Shown here piece by piece: positions 1 through 10,176 of a DNA stretch of 64,000 nucleotides. The DNA comes from Ostrinia nubilalis (lineage: Eukaryota; Arthropoda; Insecta; Lepidoptera; Crambidae): NCBI RefSeq assembly GCF_963855985.1, contig NC_087100.1, positions 2,329,001 through 2,393,000 on the forward strand, in the 5' to 3' direction. The number at the start of each line of letters is the position of its first letter. Position 1 is the stretch's first letter. The position numbers and the translations under genes were made by a program. The notes beneath the pieces were generated by a model that worked only from the letters and a program-made list of their open reading frames with translations, ran no database searches and was not told the origin of the DNA.

Positions 1-1494
1 TCTATTATATTGCTGTCTCTCCTTAGGATGCGTTTCACCAGAGATGTGCGAGGATGCGTAGCTAGAGATGTGTTCGTAAATCAACAACTTTTTATTCATT
101 ATATTCGTGTACATTTACGACAAGCTCAAAATTGGATGGAAGCAATTTCCCTGTAGCTTTAATTTTTGAAGACCCTAGTTGGCTATCAGAGTGATCCCTC
201 ACAAACCAGGTCAATAAATAAACAAAATAGAAGCTGACCCACGCTGCCCATAACTCCTCACCTCGTACGGATTACGGACTTGCATATGACGGGGAAAGGT
301 CAAAGGTAAAGCATAGATAACAACTGTTCTCGGTACATTCTTGGTACATCTATTATTGGAAATGTGCAGATTCTGATTATGGATAATAGTTCGTGCTTCA
401 GGGTCAGAATTTCACAAATAAATTGTATGTATGTGCAAAGTTGCCTCTTCAACCCTTCTGGCTAGGGCAGGGTAGGGTAAGGTAGGCCTTCGTTACGAAA
501 CTAAATAGCTTGATGATGAAGACAAGACCTGTTGATTCTTGCACCTTTTTGCATCATGGTTCTAACGAATTGATTTCTATCTGCTATTTGATCTGCTGTC
601 TGCGACACTTTTAGCCAGTTAGCGAATTGATTTTCTATATCATATCAGCTTCTATACTTTGGTAGTATACCGGGCAACCGTTACGAATTCCCATACACGC
701 TAAGGAGGGTCGTGAGAGACCAGAATTAACTAGGCGATTATAATTAATTTCTTACACTTGTTCATTAATGTTCAGCAAACATTACCGTCTTGATTAGTAA
801 TTTATATTCGGTTGTAATTAATTATCGTAACTTATATTTCACTTTTTCATATAAGATTTTAACTAAAATAGTTCACTTTTTCATGTTAAGGTTGCTCATG
901 TACCTATACCAAAATTCATCATTCATAAACTTCTAAAAAGTTTTAGGAGTTGAAGTGTAAACAAGTGGCATTCAGACATACCCTTGTTTGCAGAACCTAC
1001 TATAGTTATTTAAATAATGACATGCATAAAATACTTAATTACTATGTTTTTATTTATCTTATTTCTTCATGGTTCAATTCACTCTGACTTCAGCAACGAA
1101 ACCCAATGCCTCGTTCAGAAAATCTGGCAAACCGTAACGTAAATATTGTTTCTGTTATACTCGTATGTCTGTACTCTGTAGTGTAGATGCAATTCATAAG
1201 ATAATTATAAATAGATTCTCACATGGTCAAAGTGCGAATGTTTTGAACTTCATATCAATGAAGTCAAGTTCATTAATATGATGGTACAGATAGATGTCGT
1301 TTACGGATATAATTCCTGTCTAATATTTAATGGAGATTTCGTTCCTTTCGACTTCATAAGTTTTCCGATTCCCACTTAGGGACATACATTCGGGATATTT
1401 TCCACTCTCCCCAACCTGTCTGGCCAGCTGCAGCGTAGGGAGTGTAGTCCAATTCATCCATTTACTTCTAGTAAATTAGAGAGGGGCGTGGTTC
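1..1494. other. No gene recognised; AT-rich unique-looking DNA
   Basis: I see no long reading frame, tRNA or recognisable transposon here. A short run of related GGTAGGGTAAGG words lies near 465-487. The stretch is best read as intergenic or intronic. Confidence 0.5.
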
Positions 1495-1496
1495 TA

Positions 1497-1760
1497 CAGG
1501 GTGTTACGTAAATGGGTATATGAGCCGACACTAGACCATGTTAACATGGTCATATAAATGGTATGGTGAAGTCAGAAATTTGATATCATCATTTTGATTT
1601 TTTTAATTTTCATACAAAATAAATTTTATAAAATCCGATTTGTATGAAAATTAAAATAATTAAAATGAAGATATCAATTTTCTGACTTCACCATACCATT
1701 TATATGACCATGTTAACATGGGCTAGTGTCGGCTCATATACCCATTTACCTAACACCCTG
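1497..1760 (-). repeat. 264-bp foldback MITE, copy 1 (TA target site)
   Basis: The element begins CAGGGTGTTA and ends with the reverse complement, flanked by TA on both sides. The two halves are near-perfect inverted copies with a short AT-rich, slightly asymmetric centre, so the unit can fold into one hairpin of about 130 bp. The asymmetric centre is reversed relative to the copies at 19267 and 19857, so this copy lies in the opposite orientation. No transposase is encoded. A TA target and a CAG start fit a non-autonomous Tc1/mariner-type element, but the family is not identified. Confidence 0.85.
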
Positions 1761-1762
1761 TA

Positions 1763-2145
1763 TAGTGCAGACTAAATTATTGACGCAGTAAAGTTCCTTT
1801 TATGTGTTAGTTTTTGTGGGATTAATAAAAACAAATAATATGGATAACGAAGTTACACATGAATTTTACATCCACAGTCATCTCGAAATCCGGGTTATTT
1901 TTACGATTCGGACACTCGTATGAGTCAGTAAAATATGACGTCCGCATTGCGCGCACGCACTTCCACCGGTCAAGTTCAAGAGCGGTTCGGTTCAAGCGTG
2001 CCCTGAGGCTTGGCTAGTTAATTTATTTGTGTCGTGTTATTGGTCGGTGCCGAGGTGTGAACGCTTGAGGCTATTTCGTATCTAGATACGTTATTCAAAT
2101 ATTGCTTGGGCGATTCGCGCCGTGATATGTTTAGGTCGCAGTTAG
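1763..2145. other. Unassigned DNA with a CpG-richer block just left of the LTR element
   Basis: The first part is AT-rich. From about 1940 to 2145 the DNA is clearly richer in CG dinucleotides and resembles a promoter or 5' UTR in composition. The gypsy element lies immediately to the right, and its target duplication GGCAG joins this block to the sequence after 8529. No reading frame supports a gene. Confidence 0.3.
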
Positions 2146-2150
2146 GGCAG

Positions 2151-2387
2151 TGTAGTGTACACTATTGTATGTTATGTTGAATTGGTAAGTCGAACCAATA
2201 ACACCAAGCAACACTGATAACACGGATATCGGCTCGCAGCAAGCAACAACGCGTCTTCCCTTACGGCGGTCGGTAGGTCTGCCTGACAGCTCCCTCCCGC
2301 CCCGCGACCCCGCGCGCGTGCTTCTCGAGACGACAGAGTTAAGGTCATAGCATACTTATTCACAACTATAAATGTCTATACACTACA
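2151..2387 (-). repeat. 3' LTR of the gypsy element
   Basis: This 237-bp LTR has terminal inverted repeats TGTAGTGTA/TACACTACA and the target duplication GGCAG just outside. A GC-rich block near 2285-2335 sits inside it. The 63-codon minus-strand frame within the LTR occurs in both copies and is not credible as a gene. Confidence 0.95.
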
Positions 2388-2397
2388 TCCCTCCCTT
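2388..2397 (-). other. Polypurine tract
   Basis: Read on the minus strand this is AAGGGAGGGA, directly abutting the 3' LTR. That is where a polypurine tract must lie to prime plus-strand DNA synthesis. Confidence 0.85.
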
Positions 2398-2628
2398 GTT
2401 ATTGTTTTTCATAAAATAATTATACCTAATGAAAATGACAAGTTAAGGGCCAGGGATAAGGTTAACGTACAAATGAAATACATTCATAATAATCACCAAA
2501 CTGTATTGTCATTAGATGAACATTTTCATTTTCCATAAGTATCTATGCATCATCATCATTACGAAGTCCAATCAGAAAGTCATTATTCCAATTATATTTA
2601 ATCTCCAATTATTCCTCATTATCATCCC

Positions 2629-5600
2629 TCAGTTTATCCACCCGAGTTGTGATTGATTTAAATCGCCACTATCATTTGTCTGAGCATCACTGGCATTATT
2701 CTCCTCATCTAACACCTTCCATTGTCCTTCCACACGTTTTAGGTGTACCACGTTTCGTCTGATCCGCTGACCAGTTTCATCGTTCCGGAGACTTACGTCT
2801 CCTCTTTTGTTCTCTTCGACGGTATGTGTCTCGGGTTCGTAGTTCAAGCTCAACTTGTTTTGTTTAGTCATATTTTTGACATATACCTTATCTCCAACTT
2901 CCAATTCACAAACAGTAGCTCTCCTCTTCATGTCCGCATATTCCTTCCCTTTTTCTTTTAGTTCTTTATCTCTATCCCTCATTTCAAGGTCCGCCGAGGA
3001 ATGCGTCATGTCTTGAATCATAGGCAGCTTGTCTCTAAATTGTCGTCTAAAGAACAGTTCCGCAGGTGTTTTTCCTGTAACTGTGTGAGGTGTACTGTTA
3101 TACATCGCCATGTACTCAAGAAGAGCCTCCTTCCAGTTCTTTTTTTCCACTTGAGAAATTTTGAGGCGTTTGAGAATGTCCCTATTCTGGCGCTCCACCT
3201 CTCCATTCTGTTGTGGCCAGTAGGGAATGGTATTATAAAGCCGTATGTTCCTCTCTGCACAGAACCTCTTAAAGTCTTCGCTGGAAAATTGTCTCCCGTT
3301 GTCTGCTGTAAGGGAGACCGGATTGCCAAGCCTGCTAAAAATATCTTTAAGCATTCCGATTATTTCAGAGCTTGTTATGGTTCTGCATGTTTTTACCTCT
3401 TTATATCGGGTGTAATAATCAACAACAACCAGGATATAATCTCCACTAGGCAAGGGGCCCATGAGGTCAATTGCTATGTCAACCCACGGTTCGGAAGGTA
3501 AGTCTCTCCTTTTTAATGGATTTGGGGCGCTGGGTGCAGAGACCAAGATGCATCCTTTACAGGCTTTGCATATGTTCTCAGCATCTTTGTCGCACTCAGG
3601 CCACCATACCTTGGTCCTCAATCTGCCCTTCATTGCGACTATCCCTGGGTGGCCTTCATGCGCAGCTTCCAGAACTCTTCTGCGTAATTTGGTTGGGATT
3701 ACAATTTTCGTCCCCCTGAGGAGGATATCGCCATGGAAGCATAATTCGTTCTGGAAAAGTTTATAGGCTTTAACTGTTTCATCCCAGTTTCCATCGTAAA
3801 GGCCCTCTTTGACCTTCTGTATCTCTGCATCTCCAAGGGAACTTTCAGTAATATCTTGTAATGGGATGGCTACTGGTCGCGCAGATTCGGTAACCGCCTG
3901 AACATAGTCTCCAAATATAGCCGTCGGGTTTGTTGCCACTTCACAGAGTCTCGATAGTGGATCGGCTATATTGGTCTTCCCCGGGCTATATTTCACCTTG
4001 AAGTTGTAGGATTGTAGTCTTAACACCCACCTTTCAATGCGAGCGCACGGTTTTGCCTTTGGACCAAATATTACCTCCAAAGGCTTATGGTCCGTTACTA
4101 GATCGAACATCTTGCCATACAGGAACATGTTGAAATGTTCGACTGCCCAAACTAGGGCTAAGGCCTCTTTTTCTGTTTGGCAGTAACGACGCTCGCAGCT
4201 GCTGAGGGTTTTATTGCCAAATGCAATAATTCTCGGTCCGTTCTTATTGATCTGCACCAGTACTGCACCCAGACCCACTGGGCTTGCATCTGCAATCACC
4301 ACAGTCTTATCCTTTGGGTTGTAATAACCTAATTTTGGTACCTTCATTAGCGCCGCTTTCAAATCATTAAATGCTTTCTTTTGGGCGTCTCCCCAGTCCT
4401 CTTGAATGTCCGTGTTTCTTCCGGTTCTTTTGCGTAGCAGTTGTTTGAGGGGTTCTGTGACTGTTGCTAAATGTGGTATCCATTTTCCCACATAGTTTAC
4501 TAAGCCCATAAAGCTCTGCAATTCAGCGACATTAGTCGGGGCTCTGAATCCTTTTATAGCCAAGATATACTTATCTAGTGGTTTAACTCCCTGTTCCGAC
4601 AGTTCATGTCCTAGGAAGTGAACTTTCTGTATTCCAAAAATGCATTTGTCGTCTCTCAACATCACGTTATTTTCCTTTAATACTGTCATAACTTTTTTAA
4701 GCCTTAATTCGTGCTCTTTTGCGTCTTTGCCAAACGTTAGGATATCATCTATAAAGTTGATGACTCCTTCGCAACCCAAAAGGATTCGTTCTAGTGTTTT
4801 CTGGAAAATCTCCGGCGCACACGAGATACCGAACATCATCCTCTTGTATTGATACAATCCCTTGCTAGTAATGAAGGTCGTTATATGTCTTGAGTCAGGG
4901 TGAAGCTCGATATGATGAAACGCGTCTCGTATGTCCAGTTTACTAAATATTTTGGCTTCTCGAACTTTTGGCAACAGTTCTTCCATCGTTGGCAGTGGAT
5001 GGTTTTCACGTTGTATGGCCGCATCTGCTCGGCGCATATCGACACATAATCGGATGTCCCCTCCGTCTTTAAGCATAGGAACTATAGGCGAGATCCAGTT
5101 AGAAGGCCCTTTCACAACTTCAATAATGTCCCTTTTCAGTAGTTCTTCAAGTTTCCTCTCTACTTTTTCTTCGAGAGGGATGGGAATCCTCCGATACGGC
5201 TGAGCAACGGGTTTCACTGAATCGTCAATCGGGATGGTAACTAAGACGTCTTTGAATTTGGGAAACGCCTCAATTTCAACCTGGTTGATATCCAAATTGA
5301 TTTGGAGTACTCCCAAAGCGGTTGCCGTCTCACGTCCAAGTAGGTCACGTGTGCCGTTTTCGATCACGTAGAATGTTGTGCTGTCCTGTGATGTTCCGGA
5401 AAGTTTTATCGTAGCTTTGAATGATCCTAAAAGCTTAAGCGGTGTGGCACTCCCATAAGCTACGAACGTTTTCTCAGGATTCGGATCTTGGTTGGTGACT
5501 TGGGCGTTATCTTTCTTCATTCTTTCCCAGGTTTTGTCCCTTATAAGATTGTGCTTGCAGCCGGAATCTATCAACATCTCCACGTTGCTTCCACCTATGT

Positions 5601-6498
5601 TACACTTGGCTTTTACGTCGTTCTCAATATTGAAAATGTAGTCAACTTTTCTTTCATCCGTGCTTATGTTTGCAGTTTCTTCGATGTTATTTGTTGTCCT
5701 GCTTTTCTTCTTTATTCCCTGGCTGTTCGCTGATGCCTCTCTTTCCATTTTCCTCTTCTGAGTTGTTCTCGTCCGGCACTGATTTTTGAAGTGTCCTAAT
5801 ATTCCGCATTTAAGGCAAGCCTTTCCTATTGCCGGGCAGATGTTGTCACGGGCCATATGTCTAGTACTTCCACATCTGCTACAAATAGTTCTGGGTGGCT
5901 TCTCTTTCCATCTCTCTGTACTTACTTTATTGATTGACTCGCTTTCTACCGGTTTCCTACCAAAGTTTCCTAATTGACGATCTATGGCTTCCAATGCATT
6001 CGCTTCTGCAACTATTTCATCCAACGTGATCTTGTCCCCTGTTTTCAGTATCTTCCTTCGGAGTTCTTCTGTCTTGCCCTTTTCAGCAATTTGGTCTATG
6101 ATATGCTCGTCTTCTTTATCCTCAAACTGACACTTCTTGGCCTGAAGTCGAAGTCTGACAAGAAATTTTTCAAATTTCTCATCCTGTTCCTGTTTTAGGA
6201 GACGAAACAGATGTCGCTCATACACTTTGCTCTGCTTAGGCGCGAAGTAGTTGTCCAATTTTTCAATCGCGATGTTAAAAAGTTCGCCTTCAGTTGCATT
6301 AGCTCCCGGGATGTTGTAAAAGATTTCTTGTAACTCTGTACCACCGAAGTGTAAAAGACTGGCTCTTTTCTTTGTCTCGGTGTCTATGCCTGCCGCCTCG
6401 AGGTAAATGTTCAGACTTCTCTTCCATCTTTCCCAACGGACAGAGACTGAACCAACTTCTCCTTCACATTCAAACTTCTCTAAGGTGTACTGTGCCAT
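2629..6498 (-). CDS. Gag-pol polyprotein of a Ty3/gypsy retrotransposon
   Basis: A single 1289-aa ORF encodes capsid, protease, reverse transcriptase, RNase H and integrase. Residues 1-200 are gag-like. Zinc knuckles follow at 206-241: the second is a standard CX2CX4HX4C, the first has a longer last spacer. The protease has DSG at 311-313. RT shows VDMRR (486-490), the KRMMFG region (552-557) and FIDD (582-585, the YxDD box with F-I). RNase H has D737, E777 and D803, ending near DPLSR (846-850). Integrase has an HHCC-like region (H947, H950, C977/C980/C983) and the D,D35E triad D1011, D1066, E1102. All key residues are present with no frameshift or stop. Gag and pol are fused in one frame rather than separated by a -1 shift. 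The start at 6498 follows the leader repeat array. The protein resembles the K02A2.6-like gypsy proteins common in insects; the exact lineage is uncertain. Confidence 0.96.
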   Translation of the reverse strand: MAQYTLEKFECEGEVGSVSVRWERWKRSLNIYLEAAGIDTETKKRASLLHFGGTELQEIFYNIPGANATEGELFNIAIEKLDNYFAPKQSKVYERHLFRLLKQEQDEKFEKFLVRLRLQAKKCQFEDKEDEHIIDQIAEKGKTEELRRKILKTGDKITLDEIVAEANALEAIDRQLGNFGRKPVESESINKVSTERWKEKPPRTICSRCGSTRHMARDNICPAIGKACLKCGILGHFKNQCRTRTTQKRKMEREASANSQGIKKKSRTTNNIEETANISTDERKVDYIFNIENDVKAKCNIGGSNVEMLIDSGCKHNLIRDKTWERMKKDNAQVTNQDPNPEKTFVAYGSATPLKLLGSFKATIKLSGTSQDSTTFYVIENGTRDLLGRETATALGVLQINLDINQVEIEAFPKFKDVLVTIPIDDSVKPVAQPYRRIPIPLEEKVERKLEELLKRDIIEVVKGPSNWISPIVPMLKDGGDIRLCVDMRRADAAIQRENHPLPTMEELLPKVREAKIFSKLDIRDAFHHIELHPDSRHITTFITSKGLYQYKRMMFGISCAPEIFQKTLERILLGCEGVINFIDDILTFGKDAKEHELRLKKVMTVLKENNVMLRDDKCIFGIQKVHFLGHELSEQGVKPLDKYILAIKGFRAPTNVAELQSFMGLVNYVGKWIPHLATVTEPLKQLLRKRTGRNTDIQEDWGDAQKKAFNDLKAALMKVPKLGYYNPKDKTVVIADASPVGLGAVLVQINKNGPRIIAFGNKTLSSCERRYCQTEKEALALVWAVEHFNMFLYGKMFDLVTDHKPLEVIFGPKAKPCARIERWVLRLQSYNFKVKYSPGKTNIADPLSRLCEVATNPTAIFGDYVQAVTESARPVAIPLQDITESSLGDAEIQKVKEGLYDGNWDETVKAYKLFQNELCFHGDILLRGTKIVIPTKLRRRVLEAAHEGHPGIVAMKGRLRTKVWWPECDKDAENICKACKGCILVSAPSAPNPLKRRDLPSEPWVDIAIDLMGPLPSGDYILVVVDYYTRYKEVKTCRTITSSEIIGMLKDIFSRLGNPVSLTADNGRQFSSEDFKRFCAERNIRLYNTIPYWPQQNGEVERQNRDILKRLKISQVEKKNWKEALLEYMAMYNSTPHTVTGKTPAELFFRRQFRDKLPMIQDMTHSSADLEMRDRDKELKEKGKEYADMKRRATVCELEVGDKVYVKNMTKQNKLSLNYEPETHTVEENKRGDVSLRNDETGQRIRRNVVHLKRVEGQWKVLDEENNASDAQTNDSGDLNQSQLGWIN

Positions 6499-8279
6499 TG
6501 GAGGTACCTGTTGACAATGTTGGTTATAAGCTTTTTTTTTTCCGCAATTTAATGCATAGTCGCAATTTAATGCTTAAGTTATAAATAACTCTCCGCTCGC
6601 AATTTAATGCTTAAGTTATAAATAACTCTCCACTCGCAATTTAATGCTTAAGTTATAAATAACTCTCCACTCGCAATTTAATGCTTAAGTTATAAATAAC
6701 TCTCCACTCGCAATTTAATGCTTAAGTTATAAATAACTCTCCACTCGCAATTTAATGCTTAAGTTATAAATAACTCTCTGCTCGCAATTTAATGCTTAAG
6801 TTATAAATAACTCTCCACTCGCAATTTAATGCTTAAGTTATAAATAACTCTCCACTCGCAATTTAATGCTTAAGTTATAAATAACTCTCTGCTCGCAATT
6901 TAATGCTTAAGTTATAAATAACTTTCTGCTCGCAATTTAATGCTTAAGTTATAAATAACTCTCTATGCGCAATTTAATGCTTAAGTCATAAATTACTCTC
7001 TCACCACATTACCTACTTACAGCACAATACCTACTTCCTGTAATTATCGAAGAACATTAATTATTTTATTAGCCATAGTCCTAGTTCCTTTATTTCATAA
7101 ACAATAATAACCGTATTGGAAGTAGGTATGTATGGTTGACAAGTATTGAGGTATGTCACTCTCCTGAAATAAACTAATAGAAACCACAGTTACCTAGAAC
7201 GCGAAGTAAGGAATACCTACACAACTCAAAGCCAAATGGAAACCGGAAATAATTTTCAATTCAATTTCAACATTTTCAATTCCTTCTTTCTAAGTCAAAA
7301 AAAAATTTTTCAACATTAGGTAACTATGACAACCATAAACATACACTTTATTTAAAGTAGGTAAGTAAGTATTATTATTAGTACTTAAAGACTAACTGAT
7401 CTGTGTGCCGTTAGATAAGGAAATTTTTTAATTTAATTAAAGTAAACGGGATTTATATTTATTGACAATATGTCATTCATTTTATTGTTTTTATTTTAAC
7501 CTTAATCAACTGTAAATAATTTTTTTGTTACTGTGAATGTCACAACATGTGACATTCTTGAATAATTTACATACTATTTGAACTGATTCTATTGACATCC
7601 GGCAGTTGAACATCAATTCCATTATAAAAATATTTCTTCTTGTGACTTCATTATTTGACTGAAGACTAATAAATTATTACTATTATTATAGGCTTAGACA
7701 ATAATTTTAAAATTCAAATTAAATAATTTGTTACAGTTTTAAATTTGTATATTTCATCACATATTTACATTACACTGAAATTAACCTTGCTAGTAGCAGA
7801 GTAAAAATTTTATAGGAATCTAAATTACCTAGGTAGGTAGGTAGGTAATTCGTGAATCTCTTGAGATTCGTTTTACTTATTAACTTTCTTTTACAGTTAT
7901 AGGTTATGTATTTTATTTATTGGTATTTGGGGATCAAATAATCCCCGCAGACTGCCAATAACCGGTCATATAAAACAAGGCACCTAGAAATCCGCAAAGT
8001 TTCATGTTTATGTTTAGTAATTACTGAGACTCGAACTCAAGTAGGTAGGCACAAGTTAACTTGTAGGTTACGCCGATTACTCGCCGGTCACGGTATTTAA
8101 CTACGAAATAAGATTTGTGACGAAACCCAAAGAGTACCTAGTTACTTACTTAGTAATAATTTTGCTTTACCAACGATTAAAATCGTGTTTCTAGTTAAAT
8201 TTGTTTATTTGTAAAACTTTTTCCTCCATTTTGTTTTGTTATTAAATGTATAAAAAAAATCCATAAAACTCACAGTTTA
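6499..8279 (-). other. Long 5' leader of the gypsy element
   Basis: About 1.8 kb separates the primer-binding site from the gag-pol start. Apart from the tandem repeat at 6561-7004 it is AT-rich with no reading frame worth reporting. Most compact gypsy elements have far shorter leaders. It may hold packaging or translational control signals, but nothing specific can be read. Confidence 0.6.
6561..7004. repeat. Tandem array: 12 units of 37 bp in the gypsy leader
   Basis: Twelve head-to-tail 37-bp units begin with CGCAATTTAATGCTTAAG, starting every 37 bases from 6561 to 6968. A truncated unit starts at 6543. Most units are near identical, varying mainly at the last few bases (CCGCT, CCACT, CTGCT). 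The last unit is the most diverged. The array lies about 60 bp upstream of the gag-pol ATG in the transcript sense. Confidence 0.95.
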
Positions 8280-8290
8280 CCTCGTCGCCA
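8280..8290 (-). other. Primer-binding site candidate
   Basis: Two bases inside the 5' LTR, the minus strand reads TGGCGACGAGG. A TGG start immediately downstream of the 5' LTR is the expected complement of a tRNA 3' CCA end. I cannot name the tRNA. Confidence 0.7.
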
Positions 8291-8292
8291 TA

Positions 8293-8529
8293 TGTAGTGT
8301 ACACTATTGTATGTTATGTTGAATTGGTAAGTCGAACCAATAACACCAAGCAACACTGATAACACGGATATCGGCTCGCAGCAAGCAACAACGCGTCTTC
8401 CCTTACGGCGGTCGGTAGGTCTGCCTGACAGCTCCCTCCCGCCCCGCGACCCCGCGCGCGTGCTTCTCGAGACGACAGAGTTAAGGTCATAGCATACTTA
8501 TTCACAACTATAAATGTCTATACACTACA
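8293..8529 (-). repeat. 5' LTR of the gypsy element
   Basis: The same 237-bp sequence as 2151-2387, with no differences that I can see. It would hold the promoter for minus-strand transcription. GGCAG follows at 8530-8534 as the second target-site copy. Confidence 0.95.
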
Positions 8530-8706
8530 GGCAGTTTCATACTCAGTTGTTTAGAAAGAAAGGGCGATACTAGGGTTCTATTTGGATTCTGGTCTTCTTT
8601 AATATACCTACCAGTTACGTTGCTAGCTTAAATCAGCCTGGATGAAAGATATCCGTGCTTTATTAGGGCTCGAATAGGTCATATTTTTAGTGTTTGCTTT
8701 CAACCA

Positions 8707-8862
8707 AATGACGTCCACTAGGGGACTGAAAGTCCTCCACCAAGGATTCCCACAGTGACTGGTTCTGATGCTCTGCTCAAATCAAGGTGCTTTCCGTGAC
8801 TTTCACTAGATCGCCGGTCCACCTTGTGGGCGGACAGCCTAAACTACGTTTTACTATCTATT
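8707..8862 (-). repeat. Degraded RTE-type LINE 3' fragment
   Basis: Diverged match to the other RTE ends in this window: GACGTCCACT at the 3' side, then a block ending ACCTTGTGGGCGGAC, which on the minus strand encodes the GRPPTRW-like segment of the reverse transcriptase C terminus. The copy is old. Confidence 0.6.
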
Positions 8863-8895
8863 GCCTCGGAATGTTAATAATGTGTATTTACTCCT

Positions 8896-8945
8896 GCAAT
8901 GCTTGGGGGAGGCCTTTGTCCAGCAGTGGACGTCCTTTGGCTGAG
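8896..8945 (+). repeat. RTE 3'-end fragment, opposite strand
   Basis: The sequence GGGGGAGGCCTTTGTCCAGCAG followed by TGGACGTC is the EAFVQQWT codon block of RTE 3' ends, here on the plus strand and tail to tail with the fragment at 8707. Confidence 0.6.
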
Positions 8946-9150
8946 AGAGATTTTTTTTTGTTTTTTCTCGATTCTATTTTTCACCGGCTGATTTATTTTG
9001 GTGTGTCCTATTCTTTCTGCTATCCCCCAAGCAGCCATGACACTATCACCAGCTGTGGTGTACCAATGTAATCAATCTGATGCCGTGCCAAGCGTTCGCG
9101 CCGCGACGCAAAAAGCGGAGGAACGACCGCGCGCCCGTGAACTTGACCGA

Positions 9151-9275
9151 GTGACGTCACGCTTGTGACCAATAGCAGCGGATTATAAATACAGCAGGAT
9201 GGGTTGATTGGTAGTTGGGCTTGGAGGTACAGGGTTCGGTCTTCAGGTGGGGCAAAATAAAGTGTTTTTTTAAAA
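9151..9275 (+). promoter_or_regulatory. Representative mini promoter/poly(A) unit (unit 1)
   Basis: CRE GTGACGTCAC at 9151-9160, CCAAT at 9169-9173, TATAAAT at 9184-9190, AATAAA at 9256-9261 and a T-run from 9265. A transcript started about 30 bases after the TATA box would be only some 60 nt before the poly(A) signal. All elements recur in the other four units. Confidence 0.55.
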
Positions 9276-9574
9276 TTATTATTATTAACTTGACGGCGAG
9301 TGACGTCACGCTTGTGACCAACAGCAGCGGATTATAAATACAGCAGGATGGGTTGGTTGGTAGTTAGACTTGGAGCTCCAGGGTTCGGTCTTCAGATGGG
9401 GCAAAATTAAGTGTTTTTTTTTTTAATTATTATTATTAACTTGACCGCGAGTGACGTCACACTTGTGACCAATAGCAGCGGATTATAAATACAGCAGGAT
9501 AGGTTGATTGGTAGTTGGGCTTGGAAGTCCAGGGTTCGTTCTTCAGGTGGGGCAAAATAAAGTTTTTTTTATTA

Positions 9575-9886
9575 TTATTTCTTTATTCAATTTTCTTTCT
9601 TATTTTTATTTTTTTCTTTTTACAATGTAATTATCAAAAAATATAAATACATTATAAAAACAAAAATCTTAAAAATAGTTAACCCGCTGGTAGCGGAGCA
9701 GGGCCCAAGCTACCGGTGGTCAGGGTCACAGGCTGAGGAACCTCCGGACAATGCGTGCCGTGCTGAAGATCACCGCCTTTTGAATCTGACCCTTGAGCCA
9801 ACCATCTAGCGAGAGCTTCTTTAGATGTTGGTCGAAGCTCTTCGCTATTAGCCCGTTTGCCGAGACAACTATCGGGACAATGATCG
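9575..9886 (-). pseudogene. 5'-truncated LINE 3' end inserted in the unit array
   Basis: The minus strand encodes about 53 residues reading IVPIVVSANGLIAKS at the start and ARIVRRFLSL before a stop at 9726. This is a conserved C-terminal segment I associate with insect LINE polyproteins. A 3' UTR of about 150 bp runs left into an A/T-rich tail. The copy is 5'-truncated and lies in the (ATT)n linker between units 3 and 4. Clade assignment (R2/Dong-like or other) is uncertain. Confidence 0.6.
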
Positions 9887-10176
9887 TTATTATTATTATT
9901 ATTAACTTGACCGCGAGTGACGTCACGCTTGTGACCAATAGCAGCGGATTATAAATACAGCAGGATGGGTTGGTTGGTAGTTGGGCTTGGAGGTCCAGGG
10001 TTCGGTCTTCAGATGGGGCAAATAAAGTGTTTTTTTTTTTATTATTATTATTAACTTGACCGCGAGTGACGTCACGCTTGTGACCAACAGCAGCGGATTA
10101 TAAATACAGCAGGACGGGTTGGTTGGTAGTTGGACTTGGAGGTCCAGGGTTCGGTCTTCAGGTGGGGCAAAATAAA

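Larger units (their letters stand above)
2151..8529 (-). mobile_element. Complete Ty3/gypsy-type LTR retrotransposon
   Basis: This is a 6379-bp element with two 237-bp LTRs that I read as identical. The LTRs start TGTAGTGTA and end TACACTACA. Five-base direct repeats GGCAG flank it (2146-2150 and 8530-8534). The order PBS, gag-pol, PPT, LTR runs right to left, so it is transcribed on the minus strand. One uninterrupted ORF encodes gag, protease, RT, RNase H and integrase in the Ty3/gypsy order. There is no envelope gene, so it is a retrotransposon rather than an errantivirus-like element. Identical LTRs plus an intact ORF mean recent insertion and possible current activity. The leader between the 5' LTR and gag is unusually long (about 1.8 kb) and holds a tandem repeat. 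Confidence 0.96.
9141..10176 (+). repeat. Array of five ~150-bp promoter-like units
   Basis: Five units start at 9141, 9288, 9439, 9905 and 10054, separated by T-runs and (ATT)n linkers. Each contains, in order, a palindromic CRE (GTGACGTCAC), a CCAAT box, a TATA box in GGATTATAAATACAG, a conserved segment with CTTCAG then GTGGGG or ATGGGG, and AATAAA or a variant followed by a T-run. Spacing is conserved: in unit 1 the CRE is at 9151, CCAAT at 9169, TATA at 9184 and AATAAA at 9256. Units 3 and 4 are separated by a LINE fragment inserted in the linker. They could be solo-LTR-like repeats of an unknown element or a satellite of minimal Pol II units. No coding potential. Confidence 0.85.

Noticed and set aside
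2172..2363. 63-codon minus-strand frame in the left LTR (and its twin in the right LTR)
   Set aside because: Identical in both LTRs because the LTRs are identical; low-complexity composition and no domain.
2743..6584. Plus-strand frames opposite the gypsy polyprotein
   Set aside because: Antisense shadows of an intact ORF with all catalytic motifs on the minus strand.
6561..7004. CRISPR-like array
   Set aside because: The units are contiguous with no unique spacers, lie in a eukaryotic LTR element and are a simple tandem repeat.
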